Source of the DNA: Lasiosphaeria ovina
Taxonomy: Eukaryota; Ascomycota; Sordariomycetes; Sordariales; Lasiosphaeriaceae
NCBI GenBank assembly: GCA_033439765.1
Contig: JAULSN010000002.1
Coordinates: 5,208,001 to 5,272,000, forward strand
Direction of reading: 5' to 3'
Length of the DNA stretch: 64,000 nt
This document shows, in pieces, positions 23,168 to 34,768 of this stretch (the first letter of the stretch is position 1; each line of letters opens with the position of its first letter). The position numbers and the translations under genes are program-made. The notes beneath the pieces are model-generated. The model made no database searches and was not told the DNA's origin. It was given only the letters and a program-made list of their open reading frames with translations.

Positions 23168-24949
23168 TCAGCTGCTCTCCGTCAGGGCCTTGGTGACGCG
23201 CGCGTAGAACTTGGCGGCGTGGGGGCGCGGGAACGAGATCTCCTCGACTAGGTAGTCGGGCAGTATGTCGATCAGGGCGCGGTCGCGGTTGGCGTCGAGC
23301 TGCGGCATGTAGAGGAACTGGGCCTCGTCGTACGAGTCGGTCGGGGCGTCGGTAGCGATGGCGAGCTTGAAGTGGAGGGCTAGTACGTAGATAGAAAGTT
23401 AGATATGATATGCCTTTTTTCTTCGATTTTGTATGTGAATTGAGGGTGGTACTTACTTCCGTTCCGGCCAGTCTGGATGCAGTCGTAGACATCCTCGCCG
23501 CCGTCGCGCTTGACGCTGCGCACAATCAGGCCCGTCAGGTCGCCGTACAGGTCCTCCTTCATCTGGGCGGCCAGCGTGGCGTGCTGGACGGCCTCGGACG
23601 CGCCCATGATCATGCGCGACGAGCCGTTGCCGCCCTTCATGGCGCTGCCCGGCACGATGGAGGCGTTCTTGGCCGCCGCCGCGGCCTCGGCCGTGCGCGC
23701 CGCCGTCAGCCGCATATTCAGCGCCTTAATCTCGGTCCGCGCCTCCGACAGCTGCAGGCCGTGCTCGGTGATCTGGGCCTGCAGGACATTAACCTGGGCC
23801 TCGCTCGCCTCGAGCTGCCCGCGGAGACGCTGGGCTTCCTTTGCCACTTCTTTCTGCGCGGCCAGGTCGCTCTTGAGACTCGCGATGAGCTGGTCGGCAG
23901 CTGCGACGATGTGTTAGCCATTATGCCCCTTTTGCAGTGGAGGTTGTAGATATGGGGCAAGACGCAAACTTACCTTTGGATTTCTCTTCGCCTTGGGCCT
24001 TGAGTCGGTCAAAGTTGCGCTCGGCTTCGCGCACGGCAACGTCGCGCAGGTCGTGGTATTTCTGCTCAAGACTCTCATACTTCTGTGTCATTTCGCCCAG
24101 CCGCCGCCGCAGCGCCGGGTCGCCATTGTCTGCCGAAGACGTATACGCCAGCCTCCTCGGCATGCTTGACGTGGCGGCAGGGGCGCGTCGGCCGCTCTCG
24201 ACCGGGGAAGAGGAGTGGCGGGCCATGAGATCATCCAAATCGTCACCGTCGAAATCTCCCGCCCCCATCGGCTGCTGCGTTTCTGGAATCTCGGTAACAT
24301 CTTCCTGGACCATTATCGAGTCCTCCTCTTCGACGATAGGCGCCACTGTTTTCGTTGCGGTAGCCTTTCTGCCCCTCGGGACGCGACCCGTATCCTTCTT
24401 AGGCTCCTGTCGCGTGGCCGAGTCGGGAATCTCAACCACAGCCGCCTTCATGGGGCGGCCGCGAGTTGTCTTGGACTTTGTATTTGTGTCGCTGGCTGGC
24501 GGTGTGACGAGGGGTTCTTCAGGCGCGTCGTGCATGTCGACGTCGTCGTCATTGTCGTTTTCTTCTGCGGCAGCGGCGCGCTTCTGTCCGCGCGCTGTCG
24601 CCTTCGCCTTCGCCTTTGCATTTGCCTTTGAATTGCCCCCCTTCTCTGTCAAGACTGCCTTCGGCACTTCTTCCTCCAAGATGGACTCCTCGATGGCAGC
24701 GGCAATGCGCCCGCTGGTGCGACGCGCCGAAGGCTTCGCGGGCGGCTTGGTGACCTTGTTGGCTGTCTTGTTCGCTGCAGCGGCAGCAGTCTTGCGACCG
24801 CGCGCGGCTCCTGCCTTCTTCGCTGGCGCCATGGCGTTCGAAGCTTGTTTCTTTGCTTGTCGAAGGGCAGCCACGCTGAATACGTTCCCGCTCAGCCCGT
24901 CTTCCGAATCCGAATCCACCAGTTCCAGCAGGCCTTTGGCCCTCGACAT
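23168..24949 (-). CDS. CSM1: Monopolin/kinetochore protein Csm1 (Pcs1)
   Basis: Csm1/Pcs1 dimerises through a coiled coil and uses its globular C-terminus to cross-link kinetochores or rDNA and prevent merotelic attachment. Three exons (23974-24949, 23457-23900, 23168-23379), introns of 73 and 77 bases, 543 residues. The N-terminal 300 residues are basic, Ala/Lys-rich and disordered, with AT-hook-like RGRK and RGRP pieces. A coiled coil follows from about residue 290 to 420 (RRRLGEMTQKYESLEQKYHD, then QRLRGQLEASEAQVNVLQAQ). The C-terminal Csm1 globular domain is recognisable: TLHFKLAIATD, FLYMPQLDANRDRALIDILP, DYLVEEISFPRPHAAKFYAR. I took MSRAKGLLELVDSD as the start; the frame is open further upstream, so an earlier start is possible. 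Confidence 0.88.
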
Positions 24950-26408
24950 CGAGTTTGGGGCTGCAGGGAGGCGCCTTTCCCTCAATTGAAGTAGAATAGA
25001 GCGCGATTTGCCGAATTCCAAGCTAGGCGTCGAGTCAGGCGTGCGGGCCGTACGGATTTGACTATGCACCAATTCTTGACGCGTTTTTTCCCCCGCGACG
25101 TGGGGAGGGAGGGCGTGTACTAAGTAGCGAAAAGACCGACGGGTGCGTGCGCGATGGTGTTGCCAAGACACTAAAGTACATGTAAACAACACTGTTCAAC
25201 CAGGAGCTTAGGTGTCCTAGCGCCCCCCGCCGAATTTGCAGGCCCCGGCCCTTCCAAGATCTTACGTTGGGTTATCCGTACTTACGTGTACATACGTCGA
25301 AACTCGCCTTGTCGTCCCAAATACACCAGAAACAGAGAATGCGGTGTTCTGGCCGCCGAATTTGGCTGGCGCGTGTCCCATTTCGGCGGCTTCGACACCA
25401 AGTGCGTAAGTCTCTTATTCAGCTGAACGGAGCCACCGTAGGCGAGCTTGCGAGCCGGAGGTGGCGTAGAGAGGCTGTCTCTTCTCTTTTACCGTGAGGG
25501 TGCCGAATGTTTTTCGAACGCTGATTGGCCAGTTTTCGTCCGTGCTGAAATGGACTCCAGGGACTGGTTGATCGGATAATCCTCGGATTCCTTAAGCCGC
25601 GGAATACCGAGCGCAGCGAGCTGCCGGAGGCACCGTTCAGCGACCCCTTCCTGACTTGCCAGGTAGCTTATTTTAAGTACCCTATAGGTACCTGTATCAT
25701 AGCAGCCTTTCTAGCGCGCATCTGATGGATGATAGCCCACAACAAGGGGCCTGTACTGTAAGGAGCCTAGCTCCCCAGTTGGCTTATGCCACGCATCTCC
25801 GTCACGGTGGCTCCGTCCCAGGAATTAGCGCTTTTCTTAGTGCGAAAAGTGAACTGTGTATTTTTCATGGGCGGGTCCCAGCGCGCATGTCACTTTGTAC
25901 ACTACTGCCCCGGAAGACAGTCGTTGCTGTCCGAATAGACTGCCTCGTGATTAATTATGTTGAAATATTCTCTTAGAGTTCGTGCTTAGCCAACCACTTG
26001 CGACAGAGCGTAACCAACTTCTGATTAATTACCAATTAGCCACATGCGCAGTCGCACCATAGTTGCACCACAACTACGTCGCCAACGTCGCCAACGTCAA
26101 CATACTTCCAAATGCGGTAATTGACACTCGGGCCCGTAGAACTCGCTCAAAACCGTTCATTTCTGCAATAAAATCCAAAGCTTCCTTGGTTGTTTTTGCT
26201 TACATAACATGCCCAAAAATGCAATAAAGACCTGCCCTGCCTAGGCATCGTTAAGATCGCTGCTTGCGCTTCGAAGGCTGCAGCCAAAGCCCTCGTAGTG
26301 CGAAGGGTTGTCGCACCGCGTGTGGAAGCCTTTGTAATGCCTCCTCGCGCCCTGCACGCCGTGGGCGTTGAAGCCTGCGCAGCAGTTGAAACCTGAGTGC
26401 GTGATGCC
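24950..26408. other. Non-coding stretch upstream of CSM1
   Basis: Holds the CSM1 promoter next to 24950. A 9-base CGTCGCCAA repeat lies around 26079-26099. No gene supported. Confidence 0.4.
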
Positions 26409-26754
26409 CCTAACGATGCCCCTGGTGTTGATGTCTTTGCAACACGGCCGCCCCGGCTGCCAGCGCCTCCCCTTGTTGCCCGGGCTCCCTGCGCCTTACC
26501 GCCTTACCGCCGCGAGCAGGCGGGGGGACTGTGAGGCCATTCATAGTTCGTTGTGCTTGCGCAGGGGGGTTTTCCGTGGTGTTTTCTTGGTCCCTGTTGT
26601 CCCTGTTGTCCCTACCACGAGCAAAGGATGCCATTCCACAGCCGGAGGAGGGCAACTGAACGGGCGACGGCTGGGTGGTGCGGAAGGTCGCCGGCGCCTG
26701 CTGTATACTTTCATGCGCGCTGCCACCAACACCGCCTCTTCGTAGCGCAAGCGA
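26409..26754 (-). pseudogene. In-frame open extension beyond the stop of the exonuclease-like gene
   Basis: After the TGA at 26755-26757 the same minus-strand frame stays open for about 115 more codons, to a TAG near 26410. The translation is rich in Gly, Gln, Arg, Pro and Asn, with an RDNRDNRDQEN repeat. It could be a former C-terminal tail cut off by one nonsense change (CGA to TGA would do it), a read-through tail, or chance in a GC-rich stretch. Confidence 0.35.
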
Positions 26755-27780
26755 TCACCCTGAGGGGCGTGAGAACGACGGGTCATCCCGGTGTATTGCG
26801 ACTCGCATCAGGGGATGATGGCCTGTGGAGGTTGGGCCGGGCGTCGTCGCTGTCGAGGGAATGGAGTGAGAACCGTGTTCTTCTTGTGCTACCATCATGG
26901 CGCCTGCCTCGAGGCTCTTCAGGGCCAGAATATGTTCGCGCCGCCTCGTTTCTCGAGCAGCACGGATTTGATTCTGCTTCTCCTTACTCCATAGCTTTGA
27001 CTGGTGTTTCCGACTCCTTACCAGCCTCTTTTCCCGCCTTTCTGCCGCTTTAATTTCAGGGTCGACATAAGGAGGAATCGGGCAGGTTGAGATATCCCGC
27101 AAGATATCCAATACCTCGTCATCTTGGTGTTGACTGATGCACCACTTCGCTGCTACAAGGAGAAGAGCCCTTAAAGTGAAGTTCGCATCGTTTCCAGCGA
27201 CGTGCAGTCTGTTAAAAGGACACCCTAACACACCTAGCAGGTCGCCGAGAGAGCCGGCCCAGATTTGAAACACTTCATTAGCAATGCGCGACGTATCCAG
27301 AATCCCAGAAGGTGGCCGTTTAAACTCGAATCCTAAAGCCTGTAAAGCCTGGAGCTCGTTCAGGATACCGTGGCCTACAAGTACCACGTTGCGATCTTGA
27401 GGAATGTGTGATTGAATGGTTTGTACCATGGACGATGGTTGAATCGTGATTGTCTCTCCAAAGAGAAACTTATTGGATGCTTTTGCAACGTATGATGACG
27501 ATCCCGTAGCAAAGTTTAGGGTTGAAATAAGCTTTTCTGGTGGGACCTGGCGAAGCTCCTTGGTATCGAGAATCGCAAATCCAACTTGACTATTCTCCTT
27601 CTGGGTAAACCCGCTTTTGACGGTATTAATACCCTCAAAATCGATAGCAATGATGACAGTATCATTTAATCCTGGTGATTTCGAGACAGAATGACTGAGC
27701 CATAAAAGTTCAAGTAGTATAGAAAGCCCATGCCTCGTGATACTCGGGAGTATCGACGGTACGGCTTCCGGCTCCTCCAT
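26755..27780 (-). CDS. Gfd2/YDR514C-like protein with RNase H-fold (DEDD) domain
   Basis: Intronless gene of 341 residues from the ATG at 27780. The core looks like the DEDD 3'-5' exonuclease fold found in yeast Gfd2 and YDR514C. There is an acidic first motif VIIAIDFEG, a middle motif VVLVGHGILNELQAL with ILDTSRIANEVF, and a last motif HVAGNDANFTLRALL with a His and an Asp in DEDDh-like spacing. Gfd2 is linked to mRNA export factors in yeast; the activity of this family is poorly known, so a nuclease role is inferred from the fold. The C-terminal third is basic and helical (AAERREKRLVRSRKHQSKLW) and could bind nucleic acid. The same frame continues past the stop at 26755. Fungal genomes often carry divergent members of this family. 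Confidence 0.72.
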   Translation of the reverse strand: MEEPEAVPSILPSITRHGLSILLELLWLSHSVSKSPGLNDTVIIAIDFEGINTVKSGFTQKENSQVGFAILDTKELRQVPPEKLISTLNFATGSSSYVAKASNKFLFGETITIQPSSMVQTIQSHIPQDRNVVLVGHGILNELQALQALGFEFKRPPSGILDTSRIANEVFQIWAGSLGDLLGVLGCPFNRLHVAGNDANFTLRALLLVAAKWCISQHQDDEVLDILRDISTCPIPPYVDPEIKAAERREKRLVRSRKHQSKLWSKEKQNQIRAARETRRREHILALKSLEAGAMMVAQEEHGSHSIPSTATTPGPTSTGHHPLMRVAIHRDDPSFSRPSG

Positions 27781-28609
27781 ACAGGGCTATTAGTACCTGT
27801 GCCGGTGTGAACAAAGATTTTAGCTGTGGCAGGCAGCTGTTACCTGGCAGTGTCGGTCGATGGCAATGTCGGTCAATGGCAGTGTCGGTCGATGACAGTA
27901 TCCGTCGATAACAATGTCCGTCGATGGTAGTGTCGGTCGTGGCAATGAACTATGCTCTTTCAGGTGTAAAAATCCAATTTTGGCTGGGCTAGTGGCTTAG
28001 CGCGATGGCCAAATGTACCTTTTTGGTGTATCTACAGTCTAGAAGACATTGCCTACAGTCCGAGTAGACGGTCCCTTCTTCTGAATGGAACATGCAGTCT
28101 GTCTTTAACCTATTTCCAGTTTGTTTGTCACTCAATCATAAATTCAGCTGTAAAATCGGAGACTACCTATGCTGTACATCGTAACATATAGGGAAGAAAT
28201 GTATGAGAATATCAGCTTCAACAAAACAATGTTTTGCAGATGGTTACGAAGTACCGAATGTGATGTTGTGATTTTGTTTAAGCCTAATCGGGCACCTCAG
28301 GCTCTCTCTTTGACAAAAGGTGCCCCGTTACCGTACGTAGTCAGGCCGCCAAGCCGGCCCATCCAGGGAGTTGCCACCCCGGGCAGTTCCTAGCCTGATG
28401 CAACGCTACTGGTCGGCTCCTCGGTCAAGCAAACCACCAAAGACGACGCGACAGCAGCTGGCGCCCTGCTCTAGTTATCTTCTCCCAATTCCCAAGCGAT
28501 TCAACAACGACCTTTGCAAAGACTTGCTGTCACCATTCTCCAGCATTTGCGGCTGTGCAGGCGCGCTGCCGCACTGTCGTGCTGCTAAACAACAGCAGCA
28601 CATCGCAAC
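27781..28609. promoter_or_regulatory. Divergent spacer with 16-base minisatellite
   Basis: An 829-base gap between the start codons of the exonuclease-like gene and MSP1. It holds a six-copy 16-base tandem repeat, listed separately, and AT-rich sequence around 28100-28270. Otherwise nothing seen. Confidence 0.5.
27851..27945. repeat. 16-base minisatellite, six copies
   Basis: Six head-to-tail copies of a unit close to TGTCGGTCGATGGCAA. The last copy is one base short. Copies differ at one to four positions, mostly G/A and C/T changes. It starts 71 bases upstream of the exonuclease-like start codon. Confidence 0.9.
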
Positions 28610-29976
28610 ATGAGCGACCAGAAGAGAGTCAAGGATCTTGTGTCGGGGCTGGTCATAGCCGCTGGCGTATGTGTCTCCCGGCCCCTGCGACCTGCGATGC
28701 TGCGCGCTAACATGTTTACCAGACAGTATCGGCGTACTTTCTGTTCCGCGACCTCGTCGGCCCCTATCTTGCCAAGCTTATCGACCCCGAGCGCGAGAAG
28801 CACGAGGAAGCGCGTCGCAAGGCTCAGGCGAACTTGCAGAGGATACGCCGGTCAAGAAAGGTCGAGGCCGGCGACGACGACGATGGCACCGATGGATCCC
28901 GCCATACGGTAAAGATCGAGGACTTGGTGCTCAACGAGTATGAGAACCGGGTAGCCATGGAGGTGGTTGCGCCCGAGGACATTCCCGTCGGCTTCGACGC
29001 CATTGGAGGCTTGGAAGACATTATCGAAGAGCTCAAGGAGGCCATCATCTACCCCCTTACCATGCCGCACCTGTATGCGCACGGCGGGTCGCTGCTGGCC
29101 GCACCTTCGGGGGTATTACTCTACGGGCCGCCAGGCTGCGGAAAGACCATGCTGGCCAAGGCCGTGGCTCACGAGAGTGGCGCCTCCTTCATCAACCTGC
29201 ACATCTCGACTCTCACAGAAAAATGGTACGGCGACTCCAACAAGCTTGTCCGCGCCGTGTTCTCTCTAGCACACAAGCTACAACCGGCCATCGTTTTTAT
29301 CGACGAAATCGATGCCGTCCTTGGCACCCGAAGAAGTGAAGAGCACGAAGCTAGCGGCATGGTTAAAGCAGAGTAAGCCCCCACCCGGCCAATATCCTTC
29401 TTCGCCTTGTCTTATGCAAGTCTCCGTTCTGACGATACCAGGTTCATGACACTTTGGGACGGTCTCACATCTACAAACGCGGCTGGTATCCCCTCGAGGA
29501 TAGTCGTGCTTGGCGCCACAAACAGAATCAACGATATTGATGAAGCCATCCTCAGGCGAATGCCCAAGAAGTTCCCCGTCAACCTGCCGGGGAAGGAGCA
29601 ACGGCGCCGCATTCTGCAGCTGGTTCTCGGGGACACAAGACGCGATCCCGAGCACTTCGACATTGATTACATTGCCAAGGTCACAGCTGGTATGTCTGGC
29701 AGCGATATTAAGGAGGCCTGTCGGGACGCTGCCATGATGCCCATGCGGGAGTACATGCGGGAGCTCCGTGCTTCCGGTGGCTCTCTGTCTCGGGTGAATC
29801 CTACGCACATCCGCGGCATCAGGACTGAGGACTTCTTCGGCCGCAGGGGGGGCGGTCGGGTCCTCGCGGAAGCTCGTTCGCGTCATTCGAGCACGGCCAA
29901 CCACCAGTCCAAGTCGTCGTCCAGCGATGCTTTTGAGGATGTGGACGACGAGCTGGTGCCGGAGCCCGTCGAGTAG
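28610..29976 (+). CDS. MSP1: Mitochondrial outer-membrane AAA ATPase Msp1/ATAD1
   Basis: Extracts mislocalised tail-anchored proteins from the outer mitochondrial and peroxisomal membranes. Three exons (28610-28666, 28723-29372, 29442-29976) with introns of 56 and 69 bases; 413 residues. One N-terminal membrane segment (about residues 10-30) is built across the first splice junction, then a basic linker. The AAA domain has Walker A GPPGCGKT (about residues 154-161), Walker B IVFIDEIDAV (about 208-217), the substrate pore loop EKWYGDSNKL and the arginine-finger region with ILRRMPKKF. The 19-codon first exon is supported by phase and by the family's N-terminus. The last 40 residues are Ser- and acid-rich. 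Length fits the family. Confidence 0.95.
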
Positions 29977-31282
29977 CCCAATCAAGCGATGGCAGGGGCC
30001 GAAAGCGACATGCCGAGGGTCCATTGCAGGCGGCAGGCCGGCTCAGCGGGACGCAGATAGCATAAGCAACCAGATACCACCCAGGGTAAGCAGGCGTGCG
30101 TTGGAAGATGCAGTGATGTTAAGTCGCTTAACATTCATGCACACGCGACAGTTTTTTTAGAGGAAATACCATGGGCGGCGCAAGGCTAAATAGAGTCTAC
30201 CAAAATTCCCCTCAACACGGATAACGAAGACGGGCTTTTTGCAGGTATATAAGTGGCAGAGTGGTAGCATGTACGAAGTCCCCGAGTCTTTACTCGTGGC
30301 TGTCACTTCACTTATCCGTAAAGTCTACAACTACCTACTAGTAGTGTGTAGTACAGGGTTTAGCTTAGCCATTTGATAAGGACTTTATGAAACACTTTAT
30401 TTGCACAGATGCCCAAGACTCCGGTACTACTCCGTACCTCGTTCTGTTTACCTTGCCTCCTCAAAAGCCGACTGTTTGGCCAGGGGTTGACAAACGTGAT
30501 GAGGCCCTCGTCATTGGCACCAGACCGAAACTTCCAATTGGGGACACGACGAATCGCTTGACCGCGAGTCTGGCCAGTCTCTGGCCCAGTAGGCGGGGCC
30601 ACCTTCAGCACGTCATTTTTGTACCCCACAGCGGTCTGACGAGCCAAGATATCCGAGTACCTGCCCCCCGCCTTTGGCGGCACCAAGCAGCAGGTACTTA
30701 CATAGTAGACAACCCCCGATTAGCCCCTCCCTCCGCACTCGGACGGGGAAAAAGCGGTCGGCTGGTGGTGGTGTGCTGCTCCTGCTGCTACAAGAACGGG
30801 ATCTTGGGGGGTTGATTGTCTTAGCCGAAGCCCAAGCCCAAGCCCAAGCCCAAGCCCAAGCCCAGGAGGTCGAATGTTTTCCAATTGCAAATCACTAGAA
30901 CGGACCTGGGACCTGGGCTGGAACTGGGGATGACTCCGAGTCTTGGAAGCCGAACCTGATGTTATGGTCATAACCCGTACCCGTACTCTTCTTCCTCTCG
31001 AGACAAGTCGCCGTCCTCACGAAACAACCACTACCACTACCACTACCCCACCACCGGCCGTCAAGTTTCCGTTTCCGTTTCCGTTCCATCGTGTTAGCAT
31101 CATCGCAAGTAGGTGCCGCTGCTGCTGCTACTGGACCGCTAATAAATCGGATCCTCTTTTGTAACACGACCACCCCGTCTCTTATTAATTGGCCTCCACG
31201 CGACTCGCCACAGCTCCAATCCCGCGCCTTTTTCTCTTCACCATCGTGCTACCTCGCCTCCAGCCATCGGCCGCACGTCCCA
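29977..31282. other. Spacer between MSP1 and cystathionine beta-lyase
   Basis: A 1.3-kb gap with no supported gene. It holds the (AGCCCA)6 repeat at 30829 and further short repeats (CACTAC near 31031-31045, CCGTTT near 31066-31085). The frame upstream of the lyase ATG stays open for 64 codons but begins without an ATG. Confidence 0.5.
30829..30864. repeat. (AGCCCA)6 microsatellite
   Basis: Six perfect hexamer copies, about 420 bases upstream of the cystathionine beta-lyase start. A shorter version of the same hexamer lies immediately in front of the MCH1 start. Confidence 0.95.
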
Positions 31283-32689
31283 ATGGCAGCCCCAAACACC
31301 AATGGCCCGGCCCTGCAGGCTGCCAACAAGGCCATCATGACCCGTCTCGACCTTGACGGCCACGATCTGCCTCCCTCGCCCGCTCCCTCCAGCCCTCATT
31401 CCGGCCGCCGCCGCTACGCCCTCGCCACCGAGCTCGTCTACACCGAGACCAAGGATCAGTATGGCTCCTCGAGCATCCCCATCTACCAGTCTGCCACCTT
31501 CAAGCAGACGTCGTCCAGCGGCGGCAACGAGTATGACTACACGCGCTCGGGCAATCCCACGCGGACCCATCTGGAGCGCCATCTGGCCAAGATCATGAAC
31601 GCGGGCCGTGTGCTGGCCGTCGGCTCTGGCATGGGCGCCCTGGACGTCATCACGCGCCTGCTGCGGCCCGGTGACGAGGTTGTCACCGGCGACGATCTCT
31701 ACGGTGGCACCAACCGGCTCCTTACCTACCTGAAAAACAACCAGGGTGTCATTGTCCACCACGTCGACACGACAAACGTCGACAGTGTCCGCTCGGCCCT
31801 GTCGAGCAAGACGGCCCTGGTCCTGCTCGAGACGCCCACAAACCCCCTGATCAAGATTGCCGACATCCCCACCATTGCGAGGGCGGCCCACGAGGCAAGC
31901 AAGAAGTCGCTGGTGGTGGTGGACAACACAATGCTCTCCCCCATGCTTTTAAATCCCCTGGACATTGGCGCCGACATCGTGTACGAGTCGGGCACCAAGT
32001 ACCTATCGGGTCACCACGACATAATGGCCGGTGTCATTGCGTGCAACGACCCCGAGCTGGGCGACAAGATGTACTTCACCATTAATTCCACGGGCTGCGG
32101 TCTCTCGCCGAATGACTCGTTCCTCCTCATGAGAGGCGTCAAGACGCTAGCTATCCGTATGGAGAAGCAGCAGGCAAACGCGCAGCGCATCGCCGAGTTC
32201 CTCGAGTCGCACGGCTTCAAGGTTCGTTACCCTGGCCTGAAGTCACACCCCCAGTACGATCTCCATTGGTCCATGGCCCGTGGCGCTGGCGCTGTGCTCT
32301 CGTTCGAAACGGGGGACGTATCCGTGTCCGAGAGGATAGTCGAGGCTGCCAGGCTCTGGGCAATCAGCGTTAGTTTTGGCTGTGTGAATAGTCTTATCAG
32401 CATGCCGTGCCGAATGAGCCACGCCAGCATCGACATTGAGACAAGAAAGGAGAGGCAGATGCCTGAGGACTTGATCCGCCTCTGCGTCGGCATCGAAGAC
32501 GTCGCCGACTTGATCGATGATCTCTCGCGCGCTGTAAGTTACTCCCAGCCTCGGTCTTATCGCCCCTGTCAGCAATATACATCTAACAGTTTTCTTGGTT
32601 AGCTCGTCCAAGCTGGCGCTGTAACACTTACGATAGACAGCTTCCACGCAGCTGATGCGGAATTAGACGAAGTGCCGACGTCAGCCTAA
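31283..32689 (+). CDS. STR3: Cystathionine beta-lyase
   Basis: PLP enzyme that splits cystathionine to homocysteine, pyruvate and ammonia, in the methionine branch of sulfur metabolism. Two exons (31283-32533, 32603-32689), a 69-base intron, 445 residues. The Cys/Met-metabolism PLP fold is clear: YDYTRSGNPTR, AVGSGMGALDVITRLL, DDLYGGTNRLL, LLETPTNPLI, VVVDNTMLSPMLLNPLDIGAD, and the PLP lysine in SGTKYLSGHHDIMAGV (Lys about 239). The 28-codon last exon supplies the conserved C-terminal end. The HHD after the lysine motif favours beta-lyase over cystathionine gamma-synthase. I used the first ATG; the open frame above it has none. Filamentous-fungal orthologs are called metG. Confidence 0.93.
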
Positions 32690-33062
32690 GTCTAGATGGT
32701 TTTTTTTTTTTTTTGGAGTAGTTAATCTACTGTAACCATCAAGGTACCGGTAGATAAGTTTTCACGTTGTTGTACGCGGGAGTTTAGGGGCGGAGCGGAT
32801 TCTATTTTTTTTTGGCTTGCATCAAAAGCTTTAACAATACACTGGACTCGGCCGTTTGGTCTACAGCCAGGAGCATCCTTCCGTGCAGGGAAACACATCT
32901 ACGTGCTGGCTCAGTGGTGATACGTGGCGGCCGCAGCTGCGTGACACCACCGGCGAAGCTGCCGCTAGCAGGTCAAGTGGCTGTGGAAGGACTAGTATTG
33001 CTTAGCGCAGTCCAACCTAGGAGGGGAGCCTCTCGTGGGGCCTCTTTGGAAACGGTGTTTGT

Positions 33063-33231
33063 TTACCTTCCCGACCCGCCGCTCTGGAGCACCTCGCTGA
33101 TGGGGAGGTTGCTGGGGTTGGTCTCTCCCTCCCAGAGCACCAACATGGGTGGAGCCTCCTTTTCGGCAGCGTCGTCCTTTGTGTCAGGGGCCGGTGGGTC
33201 TGGCTTGTCATCGCGGGCGGTGCTGCTACCG
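33063..33231 (-). CDS. Candidate terminal exon of an unrecognised small gene
   Basis: A 56-codon minus-strand frame after a possible TAG acceptor, ending with TAA at 33063-33065. The translation looks protein-like: acidic and Pro/Lys-rich, then APPMLVLWEGETNPSNLPIS and a short Ser/Gly tail. An upstream piece with YAVFEETRLAVK (about 33280-33320) and one with NIQCPFKSTVKK ending at a GTGAGA donor (about 33433) also look coding, but phases do not join cleanly. I could not build a full model or name a family. Confidence 0.22.
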
Positions 33232-34744
33232 TGAGAAGTCGTTCACGGGGGATACCCGAACAGCGGGACTGACCTTTGACCGCGAGCCTCGTCTCCTCGA
33301 ACACCGCGTACGCTGTGGGGCATGACCGTGTCAAGGGGGGGTGGTGGGTGGACGGGGAACAAAAAGTATGAGGTCGTAACACGTTCAGGGGGGGATGTCT
33401 TTTGGAGAAGGGCTTGTGCTTGGTGTCTCTCACCTTCTTCACGGTGGACTTGAAGGGGCATTGGATGTTACTTATGTAGACACGTCTTTGGCTTGGGTTC
33501 TTGGCCGAGCACACACACAACAGGGTAAGATAGAAAGGGGCGTGCCAAAAAGGAATAGGTAGGAAAAAAAGAGAAGAAAAAAAATATGGGCGTCTTGGAT
33601 TCCCGAGGGCTTGTCCGTCAGGAAGCGGCCGCCACCACAAAAGAGACCGGACAGCCAGCAAGGGCTGTCACGCGCACATACCTGCCTGTATAGATGAGAC
33701 AAGATGGCATATCGAGAAAAAAGCATGAGGCGAAATAGAAAAAAAGAACGGAGAATTTAAAATTTTTTTTTTAAAAGGCTTGGTCATATTACTGCTACCT
33801 AGGTATATGTATGGACGTACGTACATGACGCCATGGCCCTCTCTATCTCTCTTGTCTCGTGCATGTACCGTGTAGAGCTTGCCCGTCACTGCCCGCTGGC
33901 CGGCCAGGTACCCAAGGTAACCCGTCATCACATTGCGGAGAGGCAAGGTCCAGGTCAGGCCCATGCAGGGGGGTTATTGTTGTCGGTATGTACCGGTATG
34001 TACATACATACTTCCCTTCACGGTAAGGTAGATAGCTAGCTCCAGCGCGGATCTCTGGACTTGCCATCCAGGGGCTGGGCTGGTTTCTAAAGTCAAGGAG
34101 AAAGAATTCTTGAGAGATGTCTACATAGATGTACATACATACATAGTGCTCCGTGTGGCTCGGGGCAAGCATTTTTTGGGGGGATTACTTGTGAGTGTCG
34201 TCTGTAGATAGGCATGAGACGAGGTGTAGGTTAATTTGGTTCTTATGTACTTCGTAGTGGCTTTTTATTATTCGTTTCCGTTATAGGTGTAGGCAGGCAA
34301 GTAGTTAGGCAGCATGAGAGGGGAGAGAAGCCGTGGATCATGAACTATTCCCACTCAACTCACTCACTCAATCACGCAACTACCTGACCTCATACCTATA
34401 GTACATACCCCCGGTAGCGAGAAACGCCTCGCCGGTCTCAATGGGACGCTGGATCTATTTTCTCTCTCCTTCTTTTTTTTCCTCCCCGCATCACCTACCT
34501 ACCTTCGCGGTAGATCAAGCCTCCCCACCAATCAATCACCAATGCAGTGATGATCGTCATAGGGGGACGAGGCGACGTCCGCCTGCTCCTGTGTATGCCT
34601 GTGAGTGGTTCCCCCTCAGAGTGGGAGCCTTCCCGCCAATCACGAATGCGGTCCAGAGATCATCATCATGTGCAAAGTGCGGCGCTCGCCTGCTCCTCTG
34701 AGTGGTTCTTTCCCCTCGGAACAGGGCTGGCGCAACGCTTCTTT

Positions 34745-34768
34745 TTCTTCTTCTTCTTCTTCTTCTTC
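34745..34768. repeat. (TTC)8 microsatellite
   Basis: Eight perfect TTC units in the gene-poor block. Confidence 0.95.

Noticed and set aside
27851..27945. 16-base tandem repeats as a CRISPR array
   Set aside because: Units are head-to-tail with no spacers, and the genome is eukaryotic.
33668..33964. 98-codon minus-strand frame as a gene or first exon of the 33-kb candidate
   Set aside because: Composition looks random, it overlaps A/T homopolymers and microsatellite-like sequence, and no splice phase links it to the pieces near 33063-33500.
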